DNA from: Mantamonas sphyraenae
Lineage: Eukaryota > CRuMs > Mantamonadidae
NCBI GenBank assembly: GCA_026936335.1
Contig: JAPMXV010000026.1
Location: 206,272 to 270,271 of the forward strand
Direction of reading: 5' to 3'
DNA: 64,000 bases
Positions 9,680 to 24,600 of the stretch are shown here, one piece after another. The stretch's first letter is position 1, and each line of letters begins with the position of its first letter. A program made the translations under genes and the position numbers. The notes beneath the pieces are model-generated. The model saw nothing but the letters and a program-made list of their open reading frames with translations. It had not been told where the DNA came from and searched no databases.

Positions 9680-12600
9680 ATGTTTCATCCAGCTAGACAG
9701 TCAACACGCCACAATATGCCAGTGGTGGTGGTGGTGCTGGTTGTGCTGACATGGTGCGCATGGGCGACGGGCGCAAACGCCTTTTCGGTTGACGCGGTGC
9801 AGGGCACAAGTGGCCTGCCCGCAGGAGGCAATCTGGTGACGATCTTTGGCAGTGGGTTCACTGCCACAGGGAACCAGCGTTGTCGATTTGGACAAAACGA
9901 CGCATACAAAGTGACACCAGCGTCGTTGAACGCGTCGCAGATTGTGTGCCAACAGCCGGCTCTTCCTGCCGGCGTGGCCAAATCGTACCTGCTGGAGGTG
10001 ACTCTGGACGGGACAAACTACATCACGGCAGGCGACTACTGGACATACAGTGAGTTGGAGGCAGTTGTGTTTTTTCGGGGCGAAGCAGGTGCGGGTGTCT
10101 GCACAGGTGCAGGTTGCCATGCCTGAGCAAGAGGGACCCGATGGGGATGGAGAGTCGACGTCAGTGGGCGTGCCCTCCTGAGTGGGCGTGTGTGTTTGAG
10201 AGTGGTGTGCGGGCAGAACACTGACACTGATTTCCGGGTCGAATTTCAGCGACGGCAAGTGTCAAACTCATGCCGGCGGGCCTACAGGGCGATGACCGTC
10301 TGGGCAAGAGCATTGCGTTTGACCCTTCGGGCATGGCGTTCATTGCGAGTGTTTCGCACGAGGACACGGGCAACTCAAACAACGGTGGAGCATGGGGTAA
10401 GCGAGGAGCGCGGGGGAGGAGAATTTTGTTCGTGAGGCGCTGTGGAAACAAGGGCATATATCAGCGCACAGTGACTGACACGGCGCACGGCGCGCATACA
10501 CCGACAGTGTTTGAGTACAACAGCACAACTACTACGTGGGCGAGCAAGGCGTTTCTCAAGCCGTCGGATACGACAGCAAACATGTACACGGGTGAATCAG
10601 GTGAGTGAAACTTGCCAAAATCGCCTAAACTCGCCCCCTCTGGCAGCATGTGTCTTCAACGCACGCAAATTCCATGAGGGTGCAAGCATTGGGAAATGAG
10701 ATTGTGTCGATTCGGTACCGCATTGTGTGTGCGTGGATGTTGCGCTGACACGTTGGACACCTGTGTGCGCAATTGGCCACGGCGCCCCTTCTCCATTCAA
10801 AAGTGGGCATGTCCATGACCCACTGTGTGATGTGCAGTCGCACACGAAACAGCAACAGAGGGTCGTGCTATGTGTTTCGACGATCAGATTACACGCAGGT
10901 GCAGCGGGTGCAGGCGAACAACCCAACGGATGGAGACTACTTTGGCATTTCCGTGGGCTTGTTCCACGACACGCTTGTGGTGGGCGCCTATTTGGAGGAC
11001 TCGGGCGGTTCCAACGCAGGAAACGTGTACCTGTTCCACAAGGACCAGGGCGGAACGGACAACTGGGGCCTTGTGCAGCGCATCAACAACGCGGACATTT
11101 ACCCGGACAACGACCAGCTGGGCCGGTCACTGGCAATCCAGCGTGACTTTTTTGTGGCATGCTCGCGAGATGGTGACGGGTTTCGTGGTCTGTGCCAGGT
11201 GTATGGGACCACCGCGGCGCAGCGTGTGAAAATGGTCAAGCTGTGGGCCGAGCCGTCGTACGAGGATCGAGACTACCGGTTTGGGTCATCGGTGGACGCA
11301 AGCAGCAAGTACATTGCGGTTGGAGCACGCGATGGATCTGTGGACTGGGATGGGGCGACGGTGAATGGCGCGGCGTATGTGTTTGAGCGTGTGCCAGCTG
11401 GCGTGCCCGAGATGGCAGACACCTGGGGTCACGTCAAGACGGTGACGTCTACGGATCTCACGACCGGCAGCTACTTTGGCGGTGGCAGGGACGACCAGAA
11501 CAACAAGGCCATTGGAGTGACAGACTCGGGCGTTTTGCTGGTCGGCGACTCGGAGCACAACAGCAATCGTGGACGCGCCTACGTGTTTCATAGGGACTAC
11601 CCCAGCGCGAACCAATGGGGATTGCTGCGTGTGATTGATGCCGGGGACTCTGGGTCAGGCGACGAGTTTGCCTACGGATTGGCGTTGTCTCCGTTGAGCT
11701 TTGCATCGGGGCACGGTTCAACGACGAGGCTGGCAACAACGCAGGTGCGGTGTATCTGAACCACCCGCAGTGTCCCACAGGCTCATGCCTGGACCTTGTG
11801 TCGTTGCACTGTCGCACGTGCAACGTGGACATTGTCGAGGTGACGCCGAACGCGGCACCGGTTACCGGGGGCACGAGCATCACAGTGCGTTCGGGTCACT
11901 TCCACGGCGCCAACCAAGTGCGCATCGGCAGCATGACCATGTCATGCACTCCGTCAGGCAACCAGGTGCTCGTGTGCACAACGTTGGGCGGGGTGAGTGC
12001 AGATCAAACCGGTGTGACACACACGCCGCGCGTGGCTCAGTCCGGAACCAGCAATGTGACGGTGCCCTTTGCACCAACGTTCCACTTTTACGATGTGGCG
12101 GCGCTGAACATGGCGCTGGACAACAGTGCCGGGTCGACGGACGGCGAGGCGACGCTGCGTGTGACAGGCACGGGCCTGCCTGTGGGTACACACAGCGCAC
12201 GATGCAGGCTAGGAGGAGACAACACATTGTTGGGTATGGTGGAGGTAGTGAGCGCGAGCGAGGCGTTGTGTTACACGCCTGCTGCGACGGCGGCCAATCG
12301 CACCGTGGAAGTTGCACTGGACCAGCAGCATTGGGTCACAGTCGGGTACTTGGACACACGATCTGTGAGCACGCAAGATCTGAGCATGCCGGGTGTGCAG
12401 GATGGCGACCGGTTCGGCAGCTGTCTTGCGTTTTCGGACGAGTATGCGTTTGTGGGTGCGGAAGAGGACGATTCGGATTACGGGTCGGTGCAGGTGTACA
12501 AACAGGATGTCGGGACGGGCGAGTGGACGTTTGTGAAGAAGCTTCAGGCGCCCATTGTGGTGGCTACAGGTCGGTTTGGCGCGTCGTGTGCAGCGCAGTC

Positions 12601-15600
12601 GGGATGGCTGGTTGTGGTTGCCCGTTCTTCGCAGGAGGTGTTCTTTTTCGGCCGCCACGTGGGCGGTACGGATAACTGGGGCATGTTCAAGCGGGAGAGC
12701 GTGGGTACCATGACAACGGGCCAGCTGGGGAACGAACAGGTTTGGATGTCTGAGGACTATTTCATTGTGGGCGACAACGGAGTCGACTTTCCTGGGAAGA
12801 ACGACGTGGGACGCGCATACCTGTACTCGCGTCATGCGGGTGGCACAGACACATGGCGCAAGGTGTTGACCATGGACTCGCCGATTCAAGAGGCGGGCGA
12901 GCTTATGGGTCGCGGAGTGACGGTGAGCACAAACGGCCTGTGGGCAGCGGCAGGCACCGATCGCACAATTGGAGGCACAACCGACTCTGGAGGTGCGTAC
13001 GTGTGGGAGCGAGTGTCCAAGAACATCACAGACGAAGAATGGGCGTACTCGACGTTTGTGGAACCGTTGGTGCGCGAGGCAAACAGGGAGACTGGTCGAG
13101 TCCTTGCGGCCTCGGACATCCACCTGTTCATGTCGCGCTACGAGTCGAACCGAGGCGACGTGGTTGTATTTGAACGCAAGGCGGCGGGCACCTGGGTGCA
13201 GCATCGCGTACTGAAGGTGAAAGACAACGAGCGTGCTGACAATGTTGGACAAGCGCTGGCGTACACCAACGGAGTGCTGGTTGTAGGTTCACCGCTGTCA
13301 GATTATGATGACACGGCAGACACGGGTCGTGTGGACCTGTTTGGGCGCAACTACGGCGGAAGCAACTACTACGGCCACATGCGCACGCTGTTTCGCAGCA
13401 ACATCCAGGCGAGCCGGCGTCAGGGCTACCGCGTGGATGTGGCATGGTGGGGAGACGTACTGACGGCCAACGAAGACTACAACACGCAGCGGGGTCTTGT
13501 GACGGCGTTGGTACCGCGTTGCACAGGGTTCGAAGGCGCAGGAACCGGAAGACGGTATTGCTGGAACATGACGCGATGGGTGTGTGAGCCGTGTCGGTAC
13601 GGAGTGGAGCGTGTGGAGGCAGCCGTGGTCGATGGCGGCCAGGCGTCGGAGCTCGTTATGCACGGGCGAGGTTTGCTGAATGCTGCGAGCGGCGGTCGTG
13701 TGACGATGCGCAACGGAGCAACCGTGCACACGTTGGCTTGCACGGCCACGCAGGATTCGCTGACGATGACGTGCGCCACACCAAGTGTGCCGTTGGGCAG
13801 TGTGTGGACTGTGGACGTGGCCGGGTCGTGGTCGTCGCCGTTCAACGTGACGGCGGTGGTAAAGGCGACTCAGGTGCAAACCAATGCGTTTGGCACGGGC
13901 AGGGTGCACGGCGGACCTGTCATCCAGCTGACGGGCAACAACATGGCAGACACGGGCGCCGTACGGTGCCGCGTGCTGGACCCGAGCAGCGGGCGATCGC
14001 TGGTGCTGGAAGGGCGCTACACAGGTGCAGGTACGGCCGAATGCGTGAGCGGAGTGGGCGGGTTGGCCGCAGGTCGCTACACACTTCAGTTTGCGCAGGG
14101 AGGCACTTACAGCACTGTGTCGACCTCATTTGCCATTTACGAGGACTTTGCGCTCCCGCTGCCGCTGGACTCGAGCGTGGAGGCCGACTGGCGTGTGGGC
14201 GAGAGTCTGGCCATTGGTGAGAATGTGCTTGCAGCGGGAGCGCCCGTTGCAACGTCGTCGGACTATGGCGAAGTGCACATCTACACACGTTTGCAGACGC
14301 AGCCGTACTCGTTTGTGTTTACGAAGCGCCTTCTGCCGCCGCAAAACCAGAACGACAACGAGTTTGGACGTGCAGTGGCCACCACGGACGACTTTTTGTT
14401 TGTGGGCGAACCGAGGTGGAACACACGTACGGGACGGGCCCACTTTTACGCACGACATCACAACGGCGTGCCAAATTCGTTTGGCTTGGTACGCACAGTG
14501 ACGTCGGACGTACAGGCGACTGACAACTACTTTGGACGCAGCCTGGCGGTGAACCCGACGTGGGACCGCTTGGTCATCAGCGAGTATCGTACCAACGGCA
14601 ACCGCGGGCGTTTTCACGTGTTTGAGCGCAACGCCGGCGGCCTCGACAACTGGGGCCGCGTGACCATCATGGAACCGGACAACACCATGCCCAATGGCTT
14701 CCTTGGCTACGGATCGCCAGGTGTGGCGTTGTACGATGACATGATGCTTGCTGGCGCGTACGTGACGAACGTCGAGTCGTACAGCAATGCGGGAAGTGCA
14801 GCGTTGTTTCGAAAGAATCAGGGAGGACCGAACGCATGGGGTCCGATCAAGGTGCTGCGTGCAAACAGCAACCAATTGGGCACAAACGTGTACTTTGGCT
14901 ACTCGGTGGCACTGAGCAAGAACTACGCTGTGTGTGGTGCGTACGAAGACGCCACCGGCGCGACCCGCACGGGTGCAGTGTACGTATTCTACCGCGGCAC
15001 GAACGACGCGTGGGACCAACTGCAGCGCCTGGAGCGTCCCGTGTCTGCAGAAACCGACCCGCACAACTTTGGTGAGGCGGTGGCTGTGCACGAGCGTCCA
15101 GATGGCGCGGTGATGGTCATTGCGGGCGAACCGGAGCGCGACGGCCAGGAGAACGACCGCTACTCGTTGCGCGAGGGAGGCGTGTTTGCATACGGAAACA
15201 CAGTGAAGGGAGGCGCGTTGACTCTGATGCACGCATGGTATGCATCTGTGCCGGCCACAGACCAGCGCTTGGGCAACATTGTGGCTGTTTCGCGAACGGG
15301 GGTACTTGCAGCGGGGGCGTACCTGCTGCGCGACAACGGGGTCACGAACAAAGGCCGCGTGTACACGCTGACCCACAGGTGTGCAGAGACGTACTGTTGG
15401 GACATGTGGAGCAACCGGTGCGCGCCGTGTGGAGTTGGATTGGAGACAGTGGAACCGGCGGCGGTGCGTGCGGGCACGGGTGTGGTCCAGGTCACTGTGA
15501 CGGGATACGGTTTTTGGGACAACAGTACAGTCACGCTGGAGGTGGCTGCAGCGGGCAAGTACAACGTGACAGCGCCATGCACGGTGACCGAGCCGGGCCT

Positions 15601-18600
15601 GCGGATGGTGTGTGCGCTAAACACATCTGAGATCCAAGCCTCGGGCACAGGCGTGGCTCGCATGCCTGGTGCCCAGTATGCGTATGCGTACGGGTATACA
15701 GACCCCGTGTTTGGCGCCTTTGCAAACCCAACGTCGCTGCGCACGTGGAATCCGTCGTCGCCGACGACAGGCGGAGTGACGGTGACCATCTACGGAAACG
15801 GATTCTCAGACGCACCCGGAGCCATGTGTGTGTGGGACAATGCGACATTGTCGGCAACGGTGCAGTACGTGTCCGAGACAGAAGTGCGCTGCCTGACACC
15901 AAAACAGGTTGGCCAACCGTACTACGGTTGGACGACGCTGTATTACACCATCGACGGCGTGTCTTTGGTGTCTGCCGGCGCATTCTACTTCTTCCCCGAC
16001 CGCGTTTCAGTGTACGAGGGCGACTTTGACCAGGATTTGCGCTACGGTCAGGTGGTGGCTGTGGGTCGCGGCGTGATGGTGGCCTCTGCATTCCGCAAGG
16101 CATCAAACGCAGGCGAGGCCAAGTTGTGGTTGGACGACCACAGATGGGTTGCCCAAATTTGCGTATGTCAAGGATCTTGCAGGCACGCCTGCACCCGTTG
16201 CCAACGATCGCTATGGTATATCGCTGGCGGTGTGCTACGACGTGGTCGCTGTGGCAGCTACGTATGCATACGTAAGCGGCAACCGCCAAATGGGACGCGT
16301 GTACCTCTTCCAGCGCGACGAAGGCGGTGCAAACAACTGGGGGCAGTGGCAGACGCTGGAGCACCCCGAGGCACATCTTCTGACCGACCGGTTCTTTGGT
16401 CACAAGCTGTCGTGTCGCGGGCCCAACCTGCTGGCGGTGAACGTGTACCAGGAACGCGGTCCCAACAACGAAGAGCTTGGCGCAGTGTTTATGTACCGTC
16501 GCGGTCTGGGCGTGGCTGGAAGGTACGGGTTGGAACGGCGCATCTTTCCGACATCGCCAAACGCGCGCTACATGGGCAATACGCCCGGAACTGGCCAACG
16601 TGGCGTGGATGTGTCGCAAGACGAGACGCTGTTGATTGTGGGCAACTACGACGCCGACGTGGATGGACAAGCAAACGCTGGAGAGGCGTACATTTTTGGA
16701 CGCAACGTTGGCGGCCGCTACAACTGGGGCTCTGTCAAGGTACTGCGACAGGCCACGGCAACCACAAACTTGCAATACGGTTCTTCGGTGAGCATTGGCA
16801 GCCAGTACGCGGCTGTGGGCTCGTATGCGGATGGGGACGGAAAAGTGTTTGTGTACTCTGCGGCGAGCGGGTACAGTCTTGTGCGCACGCTGGTACCACT
16901 GACAAACGACGGGCCAAACGACTTTGGCTTTGATGTGCTGGTGCAAGAGAGCGTGGTCGCGGGCGTGATTTCGACTTTGTGTACGTAGGCGAGCCGTATG
17001 CCGATCCAGATGGACAAGCCGATGCAGGGCGAACATATGTGTTCAGCGACGCCGGAGCAACGATGGATCGTGTGATTGTGACAAACAACTTTGCGGGATC
17101 GGATCGATGTGGACGCAACCTGAACGCGGCCCCGGATGGCCAGCTGGTGGTGGGCTGTTTCGAGAGCAGCGCACAGTCGACGCGAGGCGGACAACTGCTG
17201 ATCGCGAGTGCGCCATGCCCGGCAGGATACTGCTGGGATGAAAAGTCGTGGTCGTGTGGCGTCACATGCTATCCGCATGAGATCCACCTTCCGTCGTCGT
17301 ATCTGTCGTTGAGTGGATCGAGTGAAATCGAGATCTTGGGTGCAGGATTCTCAGCAAGCACGACGTCCATGACGGTGAGCAATGGGGCAGTGAACCGCAC
17401 GGGCTCCTGCAGCGTGGTGAGCGACGTGAAGCTGCGCTGTGTGTTACCTGCGTTTCCTGTTGCGGGCAAGGTGAACGTGACGTTCAAAGACATGCCGATC
17501 CAAAGGGACATGCTGGAGGCAGAGTACCTTGCTCCGCCGTCCAATCTGGCGACCGACATGCGTGCGGTGACAAGCGTGGGTGGATCGACAGTGACTGTGA
17601 CAGGCAGTGGCCTTGTGGACACGGGTGTGGCGACGTGTCGCTTTTCGTCTGCGCAGGGTGAGAAAGCTTGTGGATGCGACGCTGGTGAGTAGTGGGTACA
17701 TGGAGTGCGTGTCGCCCGTTCTTCCTCTGGGCACCACGGTGCTTTCATTGAGTTTGGACCGGAACGAGTATGTCGAAGTGCAGAGCATGAGCGTGTTGCT
17801 GCAGCAGGCGTTCTATGTGTCGCCCGTGGCTGGAACCAATGACAACGCTGGCCAAGACGGCGTGTACTCGACAGCCACGGGTATGGTGGTGCCCATTTCC
17901 AGGAGCGATGTGCAAGACACCGACCGTGGTGTGATCGACGTGTATCGGCGCAGCGCAAACCTTTCGCAATCCGAGTTTGAGTTTGTCAAGACGCTGCAGC
18001 AACCGGTTGTTGCAAATCAGCGGTTTGGATTGACGGTGGGGTTGAGCAGAGACATGCTCGCGGTAGGTCAGTACCAGCTGGACTCGGACGTGCACAACGA
18101 CGCTGGCGGGGTCTATGTGTACCTGCGGGACCACGGCGGCGTGGACAATTGGGGCGAATGGACAATCCTGCGCATCCCCGACGACTCTGGAGGCCACCAG
18201 TTGGGCCATCGTGTGGCCGTGGGCGGCGACACAGTGTTTGCATCTGCGCCGGGGATGGATTTCGAAAACGCAGGGGACGACGGTGCGTTGTTTGTGTACG
18301 ATCGACACCTGGGTGGCGAAAACGCATTTGGACTGTCGACCATTGTGCGTCGTCCGGAGGGCGTGGCCACGTACCACTGGCTGCGGCTTGTGACGGCGTC
18401 CATGTCTGGCAATCTGGTCGCAGCGAGCGACGCGTACCATGACCACGACGGAACGAACGACGTGGGTCAGGTGACGCTTTTCGGGCGACACCATGGCGGT
18501 TGGAACGCATGGGGTAAAATCAAGACCATTGTGAGCCCACTGTTGGAGGCATCGACGCTGTTTGCGCGGCACATGGCGGTGACGGATACGGCGCTGGTGG

Positions 18601-21600
18601 TTGGCACGAACAAACTGCGTGCGTATGTGTTTGAGCGCGATCTGGGAGGGGCCAACAACTGGGGGTTGGCAAAGGAGCTGAGCGAGGCCGGAGTGGACAC
18701 GTGGTACTCGTTTGGCGTGGCGGTGGTGGACGACTTTGTGTTTGTGGCATACCCTGCGTACGACACGCCATACAACAACATTGGTGGCATGTATGTGTAC
18801 CGTCGGAGCACGGGTTACGCGCGAGCGCGTCTGGTGGAGTCCACAGGCGTGGCAAACGAGTTGGGCATGATGGAACTGACGGCGACTCCATACGGCCAGA
18901 TTGTGGGCGGCGCACAATCGTATGACGACACGACAAACGACTGGGGTCGTGCGATGCGTGTGACTGGGCTGTGCCCGCCTCCGCAGTGCTGGAACTATGC
19001 ATCGTGGCAGTGTGGCGCCTGTCCTGTGCACGCGATGAAGGTGTACCCGGCGAGCCTGGAGGTGAACGCACCGCAAACGGTCCTTGTGACAGGATACGGA
19101 TTCTACAAGGCGGTGCACGTGGCAAACGTGACCGTGGGTGTCGAGTCTGTGAGCGCAAACTGCACGCTGGTGCGTCTGTACGAAAGCGTTCGGTGTGAAG
19201 TGCCGGCAGTGGCCACCACTGGCACGGCGACTCTGCAGTTTGACATGCCCTTGGGGACGCGACACAGCAACGTGAGCACGGACATGAATGCCCCGACGTT
19301 CACGGTGTTTGATGCGCCCAGCAATCTGCGCAGCAACGTGAGTGCCGTGGACATGGGCGGCGAAAGCTGGGCGGCGGTGTCAGGAAGCGGTATTGTCGAC
19401 ACAGGTGAGGTTGTGTGTGTGCTGGGTACAAACACGAGCTACACGTGGCGCGCACAAGTGCTGAGCAGCAGCAGCGTGGTATGTCAGACGCCGCCGGTGC
19501 CTGGTCGTTCGGGAACGTACATGCCATTGCAGCTTTCTCTTAACGGGGGACACCGCAACCACATGGTGAAGTGGGTGTATGTGGGTGTGCGCGGAAAAGC
19601 GGGGTTGCTGGACGAGTCACAGGGTACGACGACGAACAACGACTATGCAGGCGAGTACGGCGTGCGTGTGACGTCGGATACCATTATGCTGGAACGATAC
19701 AAGGCGCAGACCAACAAGGGACGCGTGGATGTGTGGAAACTGACTGGCGGCGAGTGGAAGTGGTTCAAACAGCTTGACCCTGGAGGAGAGGTGGATGGAG
19801 ATGCGCAGTTTGGGCGTGCATTGGATGTGAAACACGACCTGGCCGTGGTGGGCGCCCAACAAGCGGGAACAGCCCGAGGCAAGGCGTTGGTGTACCTGCG
19901 CGACGAAGGCGGTACAAACAACTGGGGGTTCAAGACGGCGTCGACGGGCGGCCATGCCAACGGCGAGCAGTTTGGTGCGGCGGTGTCGATCTCGGACGAC
20001 ACCCAGGACGTGGTTGTGGCTGCACCGGGTGTGGACCAACCTCTGAGCGACATTGGCCAGTTGGACATCCTGCGTCGATACAGCGGAGGGATGAACGCCT
20101 TTGGGGTTGCGTTCCGCGTGGCGAGCAGCTACCCTGTAAACTCGGCGTCGTTTGGCAGACTGGGCGCAGTTGCATGGTGGGGCAAGACCATCATTGCAGG
20201 CGGACCGCTGGCGGATCCGGACGACGTGAGCAACGCCGGCGTGGCCATGATCCTGGAGCAGGATTACCGCACGATTGACTCGTTTGCAGAGGTTGTGCAA
20301 ATGCGTTCGCCGACGTTGCAAGCGAACGGGAACTGCGGATCATCCGTGGCGATCGGGGCGGACGTGGCGGCCATGGGTTGTTCCGGGTATGACGTGGACA
20401 GCGCCACGAATGCGGGCATTGTGGTGGTGTACACACGCGGTGGCGAGGGTGAGGTGGACTGGACGTACAGACGCACGCTGTACAGCAGCAACAAGGCAGC
20501 AAACGACAATTTTGGGTTCAGCGTGGCGGTGAGCGTGCAGGCTTCGGACACGTACGTGGTTGTTGGCGCGCCTTTGGAGGAGCACGACAAGTGGACGACC
20601 ATCATTGACAACGAAGGCTCCGTGTATGTGTTTGGGCGCAACCGAGGTGGTGCGAATGCGTTTGGCCTTGTGCGCAAGTATGTGCGCAGTCTGTCGGTGC
20701 AGTGGGGTGCAACGCGGTTTGGCAGTCAGGTTGCCGTGGACAATGCGGGCCTGTTGGTTGCATCGATGCCTCTTCTGGACCTTGTGCCAGGCGAATCGAA
20801 CCGAGGCGGCGCGTTGGCGGTGACGCTCGCGTGTCCGGTGGGCACATGCTACGACTTTGATACGGACACATGTGTGGGTACGTGCAGACACCCGATCCAG
20901 CACGTGATCCCGGATGGCATGCGGTACGACAAGAACACAACGGTGCGTGTGCTGGGCAGCCGCTTCGGCGCAGTTCACCGCGTACAGCTGACCAATGGCA
21001 CAGCTGCGTTGAACATCACGTGCAACCAAGTGTCTGGAGGCGAGCTTTCGTGCGTGGTCCCTGCGTATTGCGGAGTGATGGGCAAGGCGTGGATGGATCT
21101 GCTGCCAGCGGATGCAAGCTCCGACAACGGGTTCTCTTCACAGGCGCTGCGTGAGGGTGTGTACACACAGCGTCCAAGTGTTCATCTGTACACAGTGCTG
21201 TCGTTGTCACCTGTGACAACAAGCGCATCGACGGCCGGCGGGACCGTGGTGACCATTGCAGGCGTGAATCTGCCACCGCTGCAGTACGGCTGGTGCCGGT
21301 TTGGAAGCGATGCGTTGCTTGCGCGTGCCGTGGTGGTAAGCAGCACAGAGATACAGTGCCGTGCGCCTGCGGTGGGGGGTGAACAGACGGTGGAGCTGAG
21401 CTACAGCGGGGACCGGGTGCACTTTGTGACGGTGACGAGTGCGTTTGTGTACTTTCAGCAACAGGAGCTCACGGCGCCGAGCAAGGCAAACAACGACCGG
21501 TTTGGACGAGGCGACTGTGGCTTCGAAGTGGCCGTGTATGGTGCGCCGCGTGACACAACGACAGATGCGGGCCGTGCACTGGTGTTTGGACGTGCGAGCA

Positions 21601-24600
21601 GCACGGACAAACTTTGGGGCACGGCGACGCAAGAGTTGACGAGTGTGGCCACGGGACCAGAGTGGCGGAACTTTGGGCGCGAAACACGGCTGGAGCACGA
21701 CATGTTGGTCGTGAACGGGCGCGACGGAATCGAGATCCGGTACAGGCACGCGCAAGGGATGGTGGACTCGTGGGGAGTTGTGCAGACGCACATGGGCGGC
21801 ACAGACGTGTCGTACGGCATGGTGGCGGACATGACGGAGAATTGGTTGGTCGTGGGCGCAGCGGACGACGGGACGCTCGCCACAAATGCCGGTCGAGCGT
21901 ATCTGTACGGACGCAACGTGGGCGGGCGCAACAACTGGGGTCTGCACCGCGAGATGGTACCTACTGGAGAATCGGTGGCGCAAGACTTGTTTGGGCATGC
22001 GGTGTCGATTTCGGACAAGTACATGATTGTGGGTGCGCACCAGGGTGACCAAATCGAAAGCGGCCGCGGTGTGGCGTACATGTATGAGGTGGACAAGGGG
22101 GGCGACGACAATTGGGGCTTTGCCCGGTTCCTGCAGCCGAGTGTGATGCACACATCGAGTGCGTTTGGGTTCAGCACGGCAAACAACGACGAGTTTGTGG
22201 CAGTGGCGGATCAGCAGGGTGCATTGGTGCGTGGTGGAACTGCGGTGGGCAGCGTGTCTGTGTTTACGCAGAACAGCACAACCAAGGCGTGGTTCGAGCA
22301 GACGCGACTGTTTGCAGACGACGGGTCATCGGACGACGCGTTTGGCCAGGTTGTGGCCATGGTAAGGTCGACCGGTGTGATTGTAGTGGGTGCGCAGAAT
22401 CACGACACAGGTGCTGGAAACAGTGGTGCCTTGTACGTCTTCCGATACGATCGTGGCACTAGCTCGTGGGTGCAAAAGGCAATGCTGAAGCCTGCATCGC
22501 CAGAGACAAACGGACGCCTGGGCCTGCGCCGCACCGTGGGACTTTCGGAGACGTGTTTGATGGGTGGGCAGATTTTTGCCGACAGCGGTGGATCCGACCG
22601 TGGCAAGGTGGACTCGATGTCCATCTTTTGCCCGCATCCACAGTGCTTCTCGACAGAAGCCATGTCGTGCGGGCCGTGCACGTTTGGCATTGTGCGGATC
22701 CGTCCAAATGGCCTGCCTGTGGCCAAGAACGGGACGATCGTGCTTGTGGGGGGCAACTTCCGTGCGGATGCGCCGGAGGTGAGCAACGTGATGCGTGTAC
22801 GGCTGGCGTCGGGCACAGAAGTGGCATGCAACGTGCTGAGTTCGGACTATGCCAACTGCAGCGTGCCCAGTGGAGCGGCAGTGTCCCAGGGCGGCATCCA
22901 GTTTACCAACTTTTCGATGGCGGCTGAGTACGTGCCGGCTACGTTTTTCCACTACGACGCTCAGGTGCACAGTGTGCGTGCGTGGCATGTGCCGCACAGT
23001 GGCGACTCCCAGATTGTGTTGCAGGGCAGCGGGTTCATGGACACCGGCACGGGAGTGTGCAGGTTCAATGGGAGCGAGACTTCGGAGACGAGGCTGCGTT
23101 TTGTAAACTCCAGCACGGTGTACTGCCACACACGTGGCAGTGGCGTGTACGCAGTGGGCCAAACAGTGCAGTTGGAGGTGTTGCTGAACGGGCAAGACGC
23201 GCTGTACGCAGGGAACGTAACCGTGGTTGCAGACAACGGAACGTTTGCTCAAAGTGGTTTGGGCTCAAGCGTTGCTGTCGAGGCGACGGGAGGCGTGTGG
23301 GCAGCTGTGGGCAAAGCGAGCGAAGCAACGCAGGGACGCGTGCGCACATACACGTACGACGCTGGAACGGCGTCATGGCAGCTTGCACAGACACTGGCAC
23401 CTGGCAGTGACACGGTGCGCGAATTTGGCCATGCGGTCAGCATGGATGGAGGTGTGTTGGCAGTGGGTGCGCCTGGTGCCGATGGAGGCAGCGTCCATGT
23501 GTTTAAACGCACGTCGGATGCCATTGTGGGCAACGAAGAGATGTTGCGCATGAACAACACAAGTGCATTCGGCAAGGCAGTCGCTGTGTCGCGCGGTTCG
23601 TTGGCTGTGGCGTCGCAAGACTCGGTGTGGATGTACGAGCAACCGGGTGGGTATGGCATGCACCCATGGAGCCACACACGTCGTTTGGCTCTGCGTGCAT
23701 CCGCCGTCGCATTGGCGGATGGCAAGACGTTGGCTGTGGCCAATGGCAGCGAAGTGGTGATAGCGGAGCGTGACCATGGTGGATTGTCACGATGGGGTCA
23801 GGTACAGCGCTTGAATGCTGGCGGAGTGGTGAGTGCTTTGTCTTTGTCGCGGCACTATTTGGCTGTAGGTGTGATGGAGCAGAATCGCGTTCTTCTGTAC
23901 AAGTACAGCGGATCGTTTGTGTTGCTGCGCAACATGACATCCACCGAGGACGGATATGGCAAGCACGTGAGCTTGAACAGCGGTGAGAGTGCGCTTGCAG
24001 TGACTTGTACGTCGGCTGTGGTGGTGCACGCTCGTGCATATGTGTCGCGCGACAATGTGATGGCGCAGGATGGATGGGAGGCGCTGCGCACCGTGGGTAT
24101 GGACGCGCATGACGGCGGACAGGCTGTGCTGGGTTCTTCGCTGCTGAGCACCGGGCGATGGAAGACACCGGTGTGCCCAGGCAACGAATACTTTGCATAT
24201 GAGCGGTGGACATGTGCCGCAAGTGACGCAACGCCGATGACAGTGCGTCCCGAAACTGTGCCTGTGGAAGGAGGAGCCGGCGCATTTGTGCTGCTTTACG
24301 GGCGACAGGTGGAAAGTGTGGGTTCGTTGACAGTGTCGCGCGGGACGTGGTCGTCGACGGCTGGGTCGTGCGCACAAGTGAACGCTTGGACACTGAACTG
24401 TACCTTGCCTGCACTGGGCAGCGGCCCAGGCGAGTACCGTCTGCAACTGGCAGGCGTCGCCGGAGCAAACGTGACCGGGTTTGTTTCGCCCACCGGGTTG
24501 AGCACAGACACACGCACGGTACCCACACATGCGTACGGGCAGACAGAAGTGTATGTGAGCTCGGTTGGTGCGATTGGGAACACGTCTGCGGATGCGGTGG

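Noticed and set aside
11690-11770. Splice junction in the giant gene
   Set aside because: The two frames abut within SFA/AIGARFNDEAGNNAG with no room for an intron; one missing base restores the consensus.
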